A DNA stretch of 64,000 nucleotides from Phocaeicola intestinalis (GCF_014837065.1 NZ_JACSPP010000005.1:62001-126000), one strand, 5' to 3'; positions 13,588 through 23,600 are shown, numbered from the stretch's first letter. Program-made: numbers and translations. Notes: generated by a model from the sequence alone, not told the origin.

Positions 13588-15804
13588 TTATCCGCGGCTG
13601 ATTTGTTTTACCCCTTTTACCGTTTTTATTTTCTTGATGAGTGCCTCCAGTTTATTGGTGTCGTCTACCATTATTGTAAGCATTCCTGAGAACAATCCAT
13701 CGTTCGAATCGATACTGATGGAACGCAGCAGGATATTGTCTTCTTTGTTAATGATAGAAGTGATGTTGGTCACGATACCTATGTCGTCGTGCCCTACGAT
13801 GCGCAGTGTGATAGGGTATTGTTTCCCTTGACTTTTTCCTGCCCATCGTGCACGTACGATGCGGTAAGGGAACCGTGCTTTCAGTTCAGGAGCGTTCGGG
13901 CAGTCGCACCGGTGTATTTTGATACCTCCCGAGATGGTAACGAAACCGAATACCTCATCACCGTAGATTGGGTTGCAGCAGCGTGCCAGCTTGAAATCGA
14001 TGCCTTTCAAGTGCTGGTCGATGACCAGAACATCATCTTTGTACACGTTCTTTTCGTCTGTAGCTTGCTGTATGTTGAAATTTTCGGCACTTCGGTAAAT
14101 CACTTCTTCGCGTTGATCGGTTTCTTTCCGTTGCATTTCCAGATAGTGATCTATCAATGTGTTGATATCTGTCGTTTCGTTGGCTATGCTTTGATAGAAA
14201 TCGGTCACGGTTTTGAACCCAGATTTCTTGATGAGGCGCATCAGGATGGCTTCATCGTATTCTATTTTCCGGTTTTTGAATTTACGCTCCAAGGTTTCTC
14301 GTGCAAATTCGGTTTGTCGTGCCACCAGTTCCTTCAAGGCTTGGCGTATTTTGTTTCGGGCTTTCGAAGTCGTGACAAAATTCAGCCAGTCGCGTTTGGG
14401 TGTCTGTGTGGTAGAAGTCATGATTTCTACTTGGTCACCGCTGTTCAGGCTTTGTTTCAGTTGTACATTCCTGCCGTTTACTTTTGCTCCTACACAATGG
14501 CATCCCAAGTTAGAGTGAATGGCAAAAGCAAAATCCAGCACAGTGGCTCCTTGCGGGAGTTTGTACAAATCTCCTTTAGGACTAAACACGAATACTTCAT
14601 CCTTGTACAGGTCCAGTTTGAACTGGTCGATGGTTTCGGCATCGTTGTCAGCATTTTCCAGTGTTTCCCGGATGGAGTTCAACCATTCGTCCAGTCCGCT
14701 TTCACCTTTGATGCCTTTATATCGCCAATGGGCAGCAAGTCCTTTTTCGGCTATTTCATCCATACGTTCGGTGCGTATCTGTACTTCCACCCATTTGCCT
14801 TCGGGTCCCATTACTGTAATGTGGAGTGACTCATATCCATTGCTTTTGGGCACGGAAAGCCAGTCGCGCAGACGTTTGGGATTGGGAAGGTACATATCAG
14901 TTACGATTGAGTATACTTGCCAGCACTCTTGTTTTTCTTTATCCAAAGGTGAGTCGAGGATAATCCGGATGGCAAACAGGTCGTACACACCTTCGAATGG
15001 ACAGCCTTGTTTCTTCATCTTCTGATAGATGGAGTGAATGGTTTTTGTACGTCCTTTGATGTGGAATTTCAGCCCGCTCTCTTCCAGTTTTTTACGTACC
15101 GGTTCGATAAATTGCTGAATATAACGGTCGCGTGCAGCCTTGGTTGCATTCAACTTTTCCTTGATATGATAATATATGTCGTGCTGCGTGTACTTTAATG
15201 AGAGGTCTTCCAATTCTGATTTCAGTTTGTACAAGCCAAGCTTATGTGCCAATGGTGCATACAGATGGGCAGCTTCGTTGGACACGGCAAGCCGTGCCTC
15301 TTCGTTGGGACTTTCTTTGATTTGTCGCATTAAGTTTACACGGTCGGCGATCATGATGAGAATGACGCGCATGTCTTCGGCAAACGAAAGCAACAGATTC
15401 CGGAAGTTTTCCGATTCGATAGTTGGACTTTTTTCGTAAAGTTCATTTATTTTTACCAGACCGCGTATGATTCCTGCTACGTCTTCTCCGTAATTCTTTT
15501 GTACGGATTCAAGTGTGCATAAGTGGTATTTTACAGATTCATGCAGCATGATGCCTAGAATGGAGGCACGCCGCATACCGATTTCTTCTGCAACAATGAT
15601 GGCTGTCTGCATATCTTTGATAATCGGGCTCATATTGAATGCGTTGCGGGGAATGCTTCCTGCCGACATGCTTTGGATCAGTTGCTTTTTCACGTTGCGG
15701 CAGTCATCTTTCTGTAAAGTGTCGCCAGACAATCGTAAAAGTCGTCTGTAAAGTGGCACAAGTTGTTTGTGCTCTTGTGGGGTAAAGAATGCTTGCTCTT
15801 CCAT
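13588..15804 (-). CDS. RelA/SpoT-family (p)ppGpp synthetase with degenerate hydrolase domain
   Basis: A 738-residue long RSH enzyme from ATG 15804 (MEEQAFFTPQEHKQ). Order: HD-type hydrolase region (~40-190), synthetase (~220-370), TGS (~395-455), C-terminal conserved-cysteine and ACT domains (~600-735). The synthetase retains GRTKTIHSIYQKMKKQG, VYDLFAIRIIL, SNGYESLHITV and VEVQIRTERMDEIAEKGLAAHW, so (p)ppGpp synthesis is expected. In the hydrolase region the HDxxED motif reads HESVKY and the usual RxHNMRT reads RVNLMRQ. The region therefore probably lacks hydrolysis, making this the RelA-like paralogue of a species that should carry a separate SpoT. It is transcribed alone and diverges from the DUF4301 gene. 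Confidence 0.9.
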   Translation of the reverse strand: MEEQAFFTPQEHKQLVPLYRRLLRLSGDTLQKDDCRNVKKQLIQSMSAGSIPRNAFNMSPIIKDMQTAIIVAEEIGMRRASILGIMLHESVKYHLCTLESVQKNYGEDVAGIIRGLVKINELYEKSPTIESENFRNLLLSFAEDMRVILIMIADRVNLMRQIKESPNEEARLAVSNEAAHLYAPLAHKLGLYKLKSELEDLSLKYTQHDIYYHIKEKLNATKAARDRYIQQFIEPVRKKLEESGLKFHIKGRTKTIHSIYQKMKKQGCPFEGVYDLFAIRIILDSPLDKEKQECWQVYSIVTDMYLPNPKRLRDWLSVPKSNGYESLHITVMGPEGKWVEVQIRTERMDEIAEKGLAAHWRYKGIKGESGLDEWLNSIRETLENADNDAETIDQFKLDLYKDEVFVFSPKGDLYKLPQGATVLDFAFAIHSNLGCHCVGAKVNGRNVQLKQSLNSGDQVEIMTSTTQTPKRDWLNFVTTSKARNKIRQALKELVARQTEFARETLERKFKNRKIEYDEAILMRLIKKSGFKTVTDFYQSIANETTDINTLIDHYLEMQRKETDQREEVIYRSAENFNIQQATDEKNVYKDDVLVIDQHLKGIDFKLARCCNPIYGDEVFGFVTISGGIKIHRCDCPNAPELKARFPYRIVRARWAGKSQGKQYPITLRIVGHDDIGIVTNITSIINKEDNILLRSISIDSNDGLFSGMLTIMVDDTNKLEALIKKIKTVKGVKQISRG

Positions 15805-16008
15805 AATTTTATTAACATTAAGGAGGGAGAATGAAAGATGAAGTGTGTCATTGCGTAACAGTTTCTTCATTCTTTATTCTTAAATCTTCATTATTTCTTC
15901 GTAAAGTTACTTTTTTTCTTTATTATCTGTGCATAGTTGATGGTTTTTTTATATTTTTGGGGTGTGAATGCTTTATGGCAACTTATTCATTACTTAAATT
16001 TATCATAT

Positions 16009-17532
16009 ATGTTAACACACGAAGACAAAGAATTGTTGGCGAAGAAAGGCATTTCTGAGCAACAGATTGAAGAGCAGTTGGCTTGTTTCGAACATGGGTT
16101 TCCTTTTTTGCGTCTTGCAGCCGCTGCTTCAGTAGAAAATAATGGTATCATGGTAGCCGATGAGGCCATGCAGAAAAAATATCTGGCTGCATGGGATGCT
16201 TATAAGGATGGTGACCGCAAAATTGTGAAATTTGTTCCTGCATCGGGTGCGGCAAGCCGGATGTTCAAGAATATGTTTGAGTTTTTAGGAGCCGATTATG
16301 ATGTGCCTACTACTGACTTCGAAAAGAAGTTTTTCGATCATATCCATAATTTTGCTTTCTACAATGATTTGAATGCAGCGTGTCTGGATAACACGGGAAA
16401 AGATATCAACGCATTGCTGGAAGAAAAAAATTACAAGGTTATTGTTTCGAATTTGCTTGAAGCTGCCGGACTGAATTATGGTTCACTTCCAAAGGGCTTG
16501 TTGAAGTTCCATCGATATGCTGACGGGGTACGTACGCCATTGGAAGAACATCTGGTAGAAGGTGCTTTGTATGCTGCCGGAAAAACCGGTAAGGTAAATG
16601 TACACTTCACTGTTTCTACCGAACATCGTGCATTGTTTGCCAAACTGGTGGATGCCAAAATCGGTGAATATGCGAAAAAGTATGAAGTGGAATATAATAT
16701 TTCGTTCTCCGAACAGAAACCCAGTACAGATACTATCGCAGCAGACATGGACAACAAACCGTTCCGCGATGATAAAGGGAAGTTGGTATTCCGTCCGGGT
16801 GGTCATGGAGCATTGATTGAAAACCTGAATGATTTGGATGCCGATATTGTGTTTATCAAGAACATTGATAACGTGGTTCCGGACCGGTTGAAAGAAGATA
16901 CTGTGACCTACAAAAAATTGTTGGCAGGTGTGCTGGTGACGCTTCAAAAACAAGCATTCGATTATTTGGAATTGCTGGATAGTGGTCATTATAGCCATGA
17001 ACAACTTGAAAGTATTATTCGTTTCGTCCAGCAGCAGTTGCGTTGTCGCAAGGAAGACATCAAGGATATGGAAGATGCCGACCTGGTAATTTATCTGCGT
17101 AAGAAGCTTAATCGTCCGATGCGCGTGTGCGGTATGGTAAAGAATGTAGGTGAACCGGGTGGAGGACCGTTCCTGGCTTATAATCCGGATGGTACTGTTT
17201 CGTTGCAGATTCTGGAAAGTTCGCAGATTGATATGAAAGATCCGGAAAAGAAGGCGATGTTCGAAAAGGGAACACATTTCAATCCGGTGGATTTGGTATG
17301 TGCTGTGTGTGATTACAAAGGCAATAAGTTCAATTTGTTGGAACACGTCGATAAGGCTACTGGTTTTATCTCATACAAGTCGAAGAACGGTAAAGACTTG
17401 AAAGCGCTGGAGCTTCCGGGACTTTGGAACGGTTCGATGAGTGACTGGAGTACGGTATTTGTAGAAGTTCCGCTCAGTACCTTCAATCCGGTAAAGACTG
17501 TGAACGACCTGTTGCGTGAACAGCATCAGTGA
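16009..17532 (+). CDS. DUF4301 protein, nucleotidyltransferase-like
   Basis: A 507-residue cytoplasmic protein of the DUF4301 family, starting at ATG 16009 (MLTHEDKELLAKKGIS) as the upstream extension is not conserved-looking. No experimental function is known to me. KFVPASGAASRMFKNM near residue 75 resembles the N-terminal loop of sugar-nucleotide pyrophosphorylases. RPGGHGALIENLNDLDADIVFIKNIDNVVPD (~260-290) resembles the GNGD...SNVDN segment of UDP-sugar pyrophosphorylases. A GEPGGGPF loop follows near 380. I infer a nucleotidyltransferase fold with unknown substrate. It is a single gene, divergent from RelA/SpoT. TATTTTTG at 15952-15959 is a likely -7 box, and a bidirectional terminator follows. 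Confidence 0.85.
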   Translation: MLTHEDKELLAKKGISEQQIEEQLACFEHGFPFLRLAAAASVENNGIMVADEAMQKKYLAAWDAYKDGDRKIVKFVPASGAASRMFKNMFEFLGADYDVPTTDFEKKFFDHIHNFAFYNDLNAACLDNTGKDINALLEEKNYKVIVSNLLEAAGLNYGSLPKGLLKFHRYADGVRTPLEEHLVEGALYAAGKTGKVNVHFTVSTEHRALFAKLVDAKIGEYAKKYEVEYNISFSEQKPSTDTIAADMDNKPFRDDKGKLVFRPGGHGALIENLNDLDADIVFIKNIDNVVPDRLKEDTVTYKKLLAGVLVTLQKQAFDYLELLDSGHYSHEQLESIIRFVQQQLRCRKEDIKDMEDADLVIYLRKKLNRPMRVCGMVKNVGEPGGGPFLAYNPDGTVSLQILESSQIDMKDPEKKAMFEKGTHFNPVDLVCAVCDYKGNKFNLLEHVDKATGFISYKSKNGKDLKALELPGLWNGSMSDWSTVFVEVPLSTFNPVKTVNDLLREQHQ

Positions 17533-17607
17533 AATCCTGCAGTTAGGGTTTACAGGCAAGACGAAAGCGATGTTGTTGCGTGGATCTTTTCGTAATTTGT
17601 AAGAAAT

Positions 17608-17645
17608 AAGAGGCATCAGGACACGTATGTATCTTGATGCCTCTT
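17608..17645. terminator. Bidirectional terminator
   Basis: An 11-bp core stem (17608-17618 with 17635-17645), extended by imperfect pairing, lies between the convergent DUF4301 gene and the minus-strand gene at 17741. T-rich sequence follows on the plus strand. Confidence 0.7.
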
Positions 17646-17740
17646 TGACTGTTTATGGAAACTTTGTATGGGAAATGACGTCCATATCATGTCATGTGGC
17701 TTGTTTGCTGGAGTGTCTGTCATTTCCCTTGATTTTGCTG

Positions 17741-18229
17741 TTAACGGATGAGTTTTTCGGCAGGCAATGGGGCTTTTATTGGCAATTTTTCCGGACTAAT
17801 CCGATGATGAGGTTTCGGATTTGGGCGAAAACAGAAGACTTTCTCTACCTGACGCATTGTCAAGATTTCTTTGAATTTCTTGTAATAAGTCTCTTGAATC
17901 TCAAGACATTTCTTTCTGCATTCAAAACGTGATAGCATAAATTTGTCCAGTTCATCATCGTTCAATTCTTTTTCACGAGCTCCTTTGGGGGCAGGCATGT
18001 CTTGTCGGCATTCTGCCAAGGCTGTAAGGTATTCTTTGTATAAGGGAAGGAATTTGGCTGAAGTCTCATCGTCCAGTAGCAGTTGTTTATCCATTTTTTC
18101 CACCTGACGCTCAATGCGTTGTTCGGGAGTCAGTCGTTTCCCGCGTTGGGGCTTTTCCTGAGCAAATAGAGAAGAACTGAAAAGTAGGGCACTTGTCAAA
18201 AGAATGTAGCAAAAATTAGTTGTTTTCAT
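17741..18229 (-). CDS. Small periplasmic protein, Spy/CpxP-like composition
   Basis: A 162-residue protein with a clear signal peptide (MKTTNFCYILLTSALLFSSSLFA, cut before QEKPQ). The mature part is helical and charged, with LTPEQRIERQVEKMDKQLLLDDE resembling the LTxxQ-type repeats of Spy/CpxP periplasmic chaperone-like proteins. Next comes KFLPLYKEYLTALAECRQ and a Cys-containing helix (RFECRKKCLEIQETYYKKFKEIL). Such proteins in Bacteroides often accompany ECF sigma or cell-envelope stress genes, but none is seen here. The function is inferred from composition only. It lies between two terminators and probably has its own promoter. Confidence 0.7.
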   Translation of the reverse strand: MKTTNFCYILLTSALLFSSSLFAQEKPQRGKRLTPEQRIERQVEKMDKQLLLDDETSAKFLPLYKEYLTALAECRQDMPAPKGAREKELNDDELDKFMLSRFECRKKCLEIQETYYKKFKEILTMRQVEKVFCFRPNPKPHHRISPEKLPIKAPLPAEKLIR

Positions 18230-18394
18230 CTTGTCTGGGTTTTAAGTTATACATAACAACACGTATCAAGCATGAAGCCTCCCGGTACCGATTGAAAGCC
18301 GTACGCTTTTCGTGTCTTTATTTATCAGACAAGCTGTACAGGCAAAAGTTTACTGTCTGTTCAGTCATTTAAGCTTAAATTGTGTCATCGAGCT

Positions 18395-20026
18395 TTAAAA
18401 TTCAGCTTCCTTGCAGAAGGTTATCAGTTGACCGGTTGCCGGATGCTCGAATGACAGTTCACTGGCATGCAGGTATAGGCGGTCGGCTTTTTTCCCATAT
18501 AGCTCATCGCCTATGATGGGGCAATTCAGTCCGTCCGGATGAGCCGCATGGACGCGCAGTTGGTGAGTGCGTCCGGTGAGGGGATAGAATGCAATGCGGG
18601 TTTTTCCGTCTTTCCGTCCGAGCACTTTATAACGGGTAACGGCTGGTTTCCCGTATTCGGAATGCACCATTTGATAAGGACGATTGTCATAGTCGGGGCA
18701 AATAGGAAGGTTGATGATACCTTCATCTGTGGTTACGATGCCGTTCAGCCATGCTGTGTATCGTTTTTGTATCCGTCGGGAAGCGAACATTTTTTGTAGT
18801 GCATAATGGATTTCTTTGGTTTTGGCAACCAGCAACAATCCGGATGTAGCCATATCAAGGCGATGGACAATAAGTGGGCCTGTTGCGGTAGGATAAAGTG
18901 TATGCAGGCGGGTATAGACCGAATCTGTGGTCAGTTTGCCAGGTGTGGAAAGCATGCCTTCAGGCTTATTTACTACGATTAGCCATTCGTCTTCGTATAC
19001 AATTTCCAGTTCTTTTTTCTTTGTCTCTCTTCCTGCCAAGGGATTGGGTTCTACCTGTAATCCGATAAGCATGTGTTTCAGTATGGGTTCACATTTATTC
19101 TTGCACGAGGGATAGAAATGTCCTTCGTGTCGGATTTCTTCTTTGGGAGATTCGCCGATCCAAAATTCTCCCATGGCTAAAGGGTGAAAGTTATGTTGGT
19201 AGGCATATTGCAGAAGTTTGGGTAAGGCACATTCGCCCGCTCCGGCAGGGGGAGTGCCTTGCGGGGTTTCGTGAAAGATTTGGCAAAGGTCTTTTTCTTC
19301 TCCTTGGGCATTGAGCATGCGGAATTGTTCGAACAGCTTTTGCTGGAGTGCTGCCGAGCGGATTTTCCGTTCGTGTTTTAAGTTTTGTATTTGATTTTCG
19401 AAAACCGAGAGAGAGGTTTTCAGTTCCTCTTCCTGTAGCTTTAGCCTTTTTTCCAGACGTTTGTATTCGGCTTTTTGGAACTGGCTTTCTTTGATAAGTT
19501 GGGCTTCTTCTTCGGGTGAAATTCCTTTTTTCCGCTTCTCTTCGCGCAAAAGCTTAGCTCGTTTCATCTCATCTTTGGCTTTCGCCAATGCCTCTTGGCT
19601 GGTCTGCATGTTGATTTGACAGGCATGTTGCAGATGCAGGTAGGTTTCCTCTTTTTCCAATGCTTCGATGCGCCGGTTGATGTCAGATATTTCACTTTCT
19701 TCTAATTTGAAGAATCCATCGGGGCGCAAGAGGTCGTATACCGGAGGCACGAATCCATTCTGCCGGTTATTTTGGGCAAGGTTTCCCGAGAAGGCCGTCA
19801 GGTAGCCCACATTCCCTTCTTTGTCTTGTATCAGAAGCACGCCGAACATCTTTCCTTTACTCAATTCCTCTTCCCAATCGGAACGGGTACGAAGATAGAC
19901 TTGTACTTCGTGTGCTGCCATTTGCACCAAGGGGTGAGGGGTGTAATGGAAGGGATATGTGAATGCCGAAGGCAAAGGAATGCCTTCGATGGGCGATGTA
20001 AAACGATGGATGTTTGGGTCGCTCAT
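18395..20026 (-). CDS. RluA-family pseudouridine synthase with long N-terminal extension
   Basis: A 543-residue protein. The C-terminal ~210 residues are an RluA-type pseudouridine synthase: IVYEDEWLIVVNKPEGMLSTPG, the catalytic HRLDMATSGLLLVAK (Asp in RLD), ALQKMFASRRIQKRYTAWL, and LTGRTHQLRVH. It converts uridine to pseudouridine in RNA; the target is not predictable. The first ~340 residues are unlike ordinary RluA (about 220-330 aa in total). They hold a folded region (to ~115), a long Glu/Lys-rich coiled coil (~120-235) and a Cys-containing segment (FYPSCKNKCEPI). This arrangement recurs in Bacteroidetes, but its role is unknown. ispE lies 51 bp upstream on the same strand, so co-transcription is likely. 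Confidence 0.88.
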   Translation of the reverse strand: MSDPNIHRFTSPIEGIPLPSAFTYPFHYTPHPLVQMAAHEVQVYLRTRSDWEEELSKGKMFGVLLIQDKEGNVGYLTAFSGNLAQNNRQNGFVPPVYDLLRPDGFFKLEESEISDINRRIEALEKEETYLHLQHACQINMQTSQEALAKAKDEMKRAKLLREEKRKKGISPEEEAQLIKESQFQKAEYKRLEKRLKLQEEELKTSLSVFENQIQNLKHERKIRSAALQQKLFEQFRMLNAQGEEKDLCQIFHETPQGTPPAGAGECALPKLLQYAYQHNFHPLAMGEFWIGESPKEEIRHEGHFYPSCKNKCEPILKHMLIGLQVEPNPLAGRETKKKELEIVYEDEWLIVVNKPEGMLSTPGKLTTDSVYTRLHTLYPTATGPLIVHRLDMATSGLLLVAKTKEIHYALQKMFASRRIQKRYTAWLNGIVTTDEGIINLPICPDYDNRPYQMVHSEYGKPAVTRYKVLGRKDGKTRIAFYPLTGRTHQLRVHAAHPDGLNCPIIGDELYGKKADRLYLHASELSFEHPATGQLITFCKEAEF

Positions 20027-20077
20027 AGGTGGCGGATTTTTATGTGAACTCCGCGTCTCTGCGTTCTCATCATATTG

Positions 20078-20902
20078 TTAAATCATTTCTCGTTGGCGGC
20101 AAAAGTATCCGCTGAAAATGGCGTCTATGTTCTCAATCCGTTCGCGGAAGATGCCGTAAACGGCTGACCCGGAACCTGTCATCGAGGCATATACGGCTCC
20201 CAAGTCGTACATTTTGTCTTTGATGGCGGCTATTTCGGGATAGAGGGCGAACACCGATTCTTCGAAGTCATTTTTTAATTCGTCTTTCCAAGTCTCTACG
20301 GGCTGGCGGATGATTTCTTTCACCGATTTTTCCGGATAATGCGGCTTGATACGGCTATAGGCTTCGCTGGTCGAGATTGCGTTTTGCGGTTTGACCAATA
20401 CCAGCCGATAATCGGCAAGTGTGCAAGTGACAGGTTCGAAGATATTTCCGATGCCGGTGGCAAATACGGGTTGGTTACGTACAAAGAAAGCGCAATCGGC
20501 TCCGATGCGTGCGGCATATTCTTCCATTTCCTGAACGGTCAGTCCGATTTGGAATTTTTCGTTCAATAGCTTAATCATGAAAGCTCCGTCGGCAGAGCCT
20601 CCTCCTAATCCGGCTCCGGTAGGGATATGTTTGTATAAATGGATGTCGACAGGAGGCAACTGGTATTTCTCGCGAAGCAAAAGGTAGGCTTTTACTACGA
20701 GGTTGTCTTCGGGTGCACCGTCGAGCAGAGTGCCTTTGACAGAAAGGCGGAAAGGTTCGTTTCTGTTCTCCAACCGGTTTACTTCGAGTGCGTCTTGCAG
20801 GTTTATCGGATAAAAGACGGTTTCAATGTTATGGTATCCGTCGGCACGTTTTTCTACGACGTTGAGGCCTAAGTTTATTTTGGCGTTAGGGAATGTTATC
20901 AT
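20078..20902 (-). CDS. ispE: 4-diphosphocytidyl-2-C-methyl-D-erythritol kinase
   Basis: A 274-residue GHMP kinase from ATG 20902 ([30 protein letters not shown]); the upstream extension is not conserved-looking. IspE phosphorylates CDP-methylerythritol in the non-mevalonate isoprenoid pathway. The family start motif [14 protein letters not shown], the ATP-binding loop [15 protein letters not shown] and the C-terminal [13 protein letters not shown] glycine motif are all present, and length is typical. TATCTTTG on the minus strand (complement 20931-20938) lies ~30 bp upstream as a likely -7 box. It probably shares a transcript with the pseudouridine synthase gene downstream. Confidence 0.95.
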   Translation of the reverse strand: MITFPNAKINLGLNVVEKRADGYHNIETVFYPINLQDALEVNRLENRNEPFRLSVKGTLLDGAPEDNLVVKAYLLLREKYQLPPVDIHLYKHIPTGAGLGGGSADGAFMIKLLNEKFQIGLTVQEMEEYAARIGADCAFFVRNQPVFATGIGNIFEPVTCTLADYRLVLVKPQNAISTSEAYSRIKPHYPEKSVKEIIRQPVETWKDELKNDFEESVFALYPEIAAIKDKMYDLGAVYASMTGSGSAVYGIFRERIENIDAIFSGYFCRQREMI

Positions 20903-20949
20903 GATATGATGTTTTTGATTAATGTTTTGCCAAAGATACGATTTATTTA

Positions 20950-21013
20950 AACACAAAGACACGGAGACGCAGAGTTTTTTATTTTTTTCTCCGTGTCTCC
21001 GTGCCTTTGTGTT
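20950..21013. repeat. Long imperfect hairpin of CACAAAGRCACGGAGAC type
   Basis: About 25-nt arms (20950-20974 and 20989-21013) pair with few mismatches around a T-rich loop. The repeat lies between the bglX stop and the ispE promoter and can serve as the bglX terminator. Related fragments of this intergenic repeat occur near 20047 and 53732. Confidence 0.7.
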
Positions 21014-21023
21014 CGATTATAGT

Positions 21024-23372
21024 TTATCGGTTAGGGGTATCCCACACCTTGGTTTGTGTGCATTGCAGGTCAATCCACTGGTCGCCGCACTTCACTTTGA
21101 AGTCGCCTTTTTCCAGCGTCCATTGCCCGTAATAGTTGACGAAAGCCAGGTCGCTTCCTTTCAATTTGATCGTGACGGTCTTGGTTTCGCCCGGATTCAG
21201 GAAAATCTTCTCGAAGTTGCGTAGGCGGATGTTGTCGGGCGTGCTGCTTGCCACCAGGTCTTTCGAGTAAAGCAATACGCTTTCCTTGCCTGCCACGCTT
21301 CCCGTGTTGGTCACATCTACGGTGAAGGTCAGTTCGTCATCGGCGGTGAATTGGGCTTTGTCTACCTTCAGGTTGCTGTATTTATAGGTAGTATAGCTCA
21401 GGCCGAATCCGAAAGGCCATTGGATATCCATGACCGAGTCATAATTGTAGTTCCCGCTCATTTGGCCGATGTTTTCGCACGGCTTGTAGTCGTAGGTAGC
21501 AAGGGCATTGATGTGTCTCGGATAGGTATAGGGCATTTTCGCACTGAAATTGGCATCTCCGGCAAGAAGGTTTGCCAAGGCATCTCCCCCGTAATTGCCC
21601 GGAAGCATTATGTTTATTACGGCTTTAGCCAGCGGCTCGATGTCCTTGATGAGACGCGGACGTCCTTCGTTCAGAATCAGGATGACAGGTTTCCCGGTCT
21701 CGGCCAATGCCTTTACCAGATCCTGCTGGTTTGCGGAGAGGTTCAGGTCGATCAGGTTGCCCGGAGTCTCGCAATACGAGTTTTCGCCGATGCAAGCGAT
21801 GATGACATCGGCATTTTGAGCGGCGGCTACTGACTTGTCAATTTCCGGCGTGTTCTCTTCCCACCAGTTATCGTTCTTGTAGGGAGCGTAAGTTACGCCC
21901 GGTTCGTAGATGATGTTCTCTTTACCGAACTTGTTGCAAAGGGCTTCGTAGATGGTGTTGTATGCCTGGGCGCATTCGTCGGCACGGTGTCCCTGCCAGC
22001 TGTATGACCAGCCTCCGTTCAGGCACCGCATGGAGTTGGCGTTCGGGCCAGCCAGAAGAATCTTCTTGCCTTTGGCGAGCGGCAGGATGCCCCCTTCGTT
22101 CTTAAGCAGCACTTCCGACTCTTCGGCTGCCTGGAGGGCTACATCAGCAAATTCTTTTGAACCGAATTCCGGATAGTCTCCGGTGCTCCAGTAAGGCTTG
22201 TCGAAGAGTCCGAGACGGTATTTCAGGCGCAAGACGCGTGCTACGGCATCATCGATGCGGCTCATGGGCACTTCACCTTCTTCTACCAGTTCTTTCAGGT
22301 AATCGCAGAAGCTCACTTCGTAAGGCACCATCGACATGTCAATGCCGGCGTTGATGGCTATCTTGATGGCTTCCTTCTTGGTGGCGGCTATGTGGTCGCG
22401 GGTACACAGGTTGTTGATGTCCGCCCAGTCTGTAACCACCAGCCCGTCCCAATTCAAGTCTTCTTTCAGCCATTGGGTCAGGTATTCCCTGTTGGCATGG
22501 AAGGGCATGCCGTTGTCCACGCCCGAGTTGACCATCACGCTCAACGCCCCCTGGCGGACAGCTGCCAAATAAGGCGCGAAGTGCTTTTCGCGCATGTCGC
22601 TCCGCGAGATGGAAGAGGGCGTACGGTCCTTGCCCGAAACCGGAACGCCATAGCCCATATAGTGTTTCATACAGGCGGCTACGTTATATTTGCCGATGTG
22701 GTTCGGGTCTTCGCCTTGGAAGCCGATGACCGACGCTTTGCCCATTTCCGCATTCACGTAGCAGTCCTCTCCATAGTTCTCCCACATGCGCGACCAGCGC
22801 GGGTCTCTTCCCAAATCTACTACGGGAGCATACGTCCAGGGGATGCATCCCGCTTTGGTTTCGTATGCCGAGATTTCGGCTTCACGCTTTACCAGGTCCC
22901 GGTTGAATGTGGCTCCCATGTTGACACCTTGCGGGAACAGGGTTCCATCAAGCGTATAAGTGGTTCCGTGTATCTGGTCTACGCCATAGATGCAGGGGAT
23001 TCCGATTTCCTTCATCGAAAGTTCCTGAATCTGCCTGATGGCTTCCGCCCATTTCTCTTTCGGCTGGGCAATGCTCAGGGGAACGTTCAGGAGCGAGCCG
23101 ACCTTGTATTTCCCGATAACGGTATCCAGCTTGGCTTTGTCCAGGGTGAACCCGTCCTTTTGGCTCGCTTCGAAGTCGGTCACTACATCGATGGTGATTT
23201 CACACATCTGACCTATCTTTTCCTCGATGGTCATTTTCTTGAGCCAATTTTGGATGTTGGCTTCGATTTCGGGGTCAGAAGGGATGGCAGGCGGGACGGT
23301 TTGTCCTTCTGCACTTAAACAGGTTCCTGCACACAAAACAGAAGCCAGTGCAATGTTTTTTAGATGTTTCAT
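21024..23372 (-). CDS. GH3 beta-glucosidase (BglX-like), PUL member
   Basis: A 782-residue exported GH3 enzyme with signal peptide ([23 protein letters not shown]). The N-terminal TIM-barrel (~30-400) contains [15 protein letters not shown] and the nucleophile in VVTDWADI (Asp315). The alpha/beta sandwich domain (~420-630) and a C-terminal fibronectin III-like domain follow. It should release glucose from the non-reducing end of beta-glucan or xyloglucan oligosaccharides, probably in the periplasm. It has its own promoter-like sequence (23398-23429) and a four-unit direct-repeat array about 90 bp further upstream. It belongs with GH95 and GH43 on the same strand. A second, different GH3 occurs at the far end of the locus. 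Confidence 0.93.
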   Translation of the reverse strand: MKHLKNIALASVLCAGTCLSAEGQTVPPAIPSDPEIEANIQNWLKKMTIEEKIGQMCEITIDVVTDFEASQKDGFTLDKAKLDTVIGKYKVGSLLNVPLSIAQPKEKWAEAIRQIQELSMKEIGIPCIYGVDQIHGTTYTLDGTLFPQGVNMGATFNRDLVKREAEISAYETKAGCIPWTYAPVVDLGRDPRWSRMWENYGEDCYVNAEMGKASVIGFQGEDPNHIGKYNVAACMKHYMGYGVPVSGKDRTPSSISRSDMREKHFAPYLAAVRQGALSVMVNSGVDNGMPFHANREYLTQWLKEDLNWDGLVVTDWADINNLCTRDHIAATKKEAIKIAINAGIDMSMVPYEVSFCDYLKELVEEGEVPMSRIDDAVARVLRLKYRLGLFDKPYWSTGDYPEFGSKEFADVALQAAEESEVLLKNEGGILPLAKGKKILLAGPNANSMRCLNGGWSYSWQGHRADECAQAYNTIYEALCNKFGKENIIYEPGVTYAPYKNDNWWEENTPEIDKSVAAAQNADVIIACIGENSYCETPGNLIDLNLSANQQDLVKALAETGKPVILILNEGRPRLIKDIEPLAKAVINIMLPGNYGGDALANLLAGDANFSAKMPYTYPRHINALATYDYKPCENIGQMSGNYNYDSVMDIQWPFGFGLSYTTYKYSNLKVDKAQFTADDELTFTVDVTNTGSVAGKESVLLYSKDLVASSTPDNIRLRNFEKIFLNPGETKTVTIKLKGSDLAFVNYYGQWTLEKGDFKVKCGDQWIDLQCTQTKVWDTPNR

Positions 23373-23397
23373 GATATATTTGTTTATTGGTGTTGTT

Positions 23398-23429
23398 CAA
23401 AGATAAATCGTTCTTTTGTTTTTTCCAAG
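23398..23429 (-). promoter_or_regulatory. Candidate promoter of the GH3 gene at 21024
   Basis: On the minus strand CTTG (23426-23429), a 20-bp spacer and TATCTTTG (23398-23405) closely match the Bacteroides consensus, 26 bp before the ATG. Confidence 0.6.
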
Positions 23430-23516
23430 TAATGTCATTGGGGGTATTATCTTTTGATAAGATAGTATTATTGTATATGAATGTCCGCATTTAGTCAATC
23501 TATCTGAGTTGAAAAC

Positions 23517-23600
23517 GCAGTAGTACTGCATCTGCCGATGAAGTATATATCCGTAAGCGAATGCAGTATATATTCAACCGCGTATGCAGTATATATTCAT
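23517..23600. repeat. Four direct repeats with 23-bp period, possible operator array
   Basis: GCAGTA-type units begin at 23517, 23540, 23563 and 23586, exactly 23 bp apart. The last two share GCAGTATATATTCA in full, the second reads GAAGTATATATCC, and the first is the palindrome GCAGTAGTACTGC. The array lies between the GH95 stop and the GH3 promoter, upstream of the latter. A regulator binding one DNA face every two turns would suit this spacing (inference). Confidence 0.7.
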
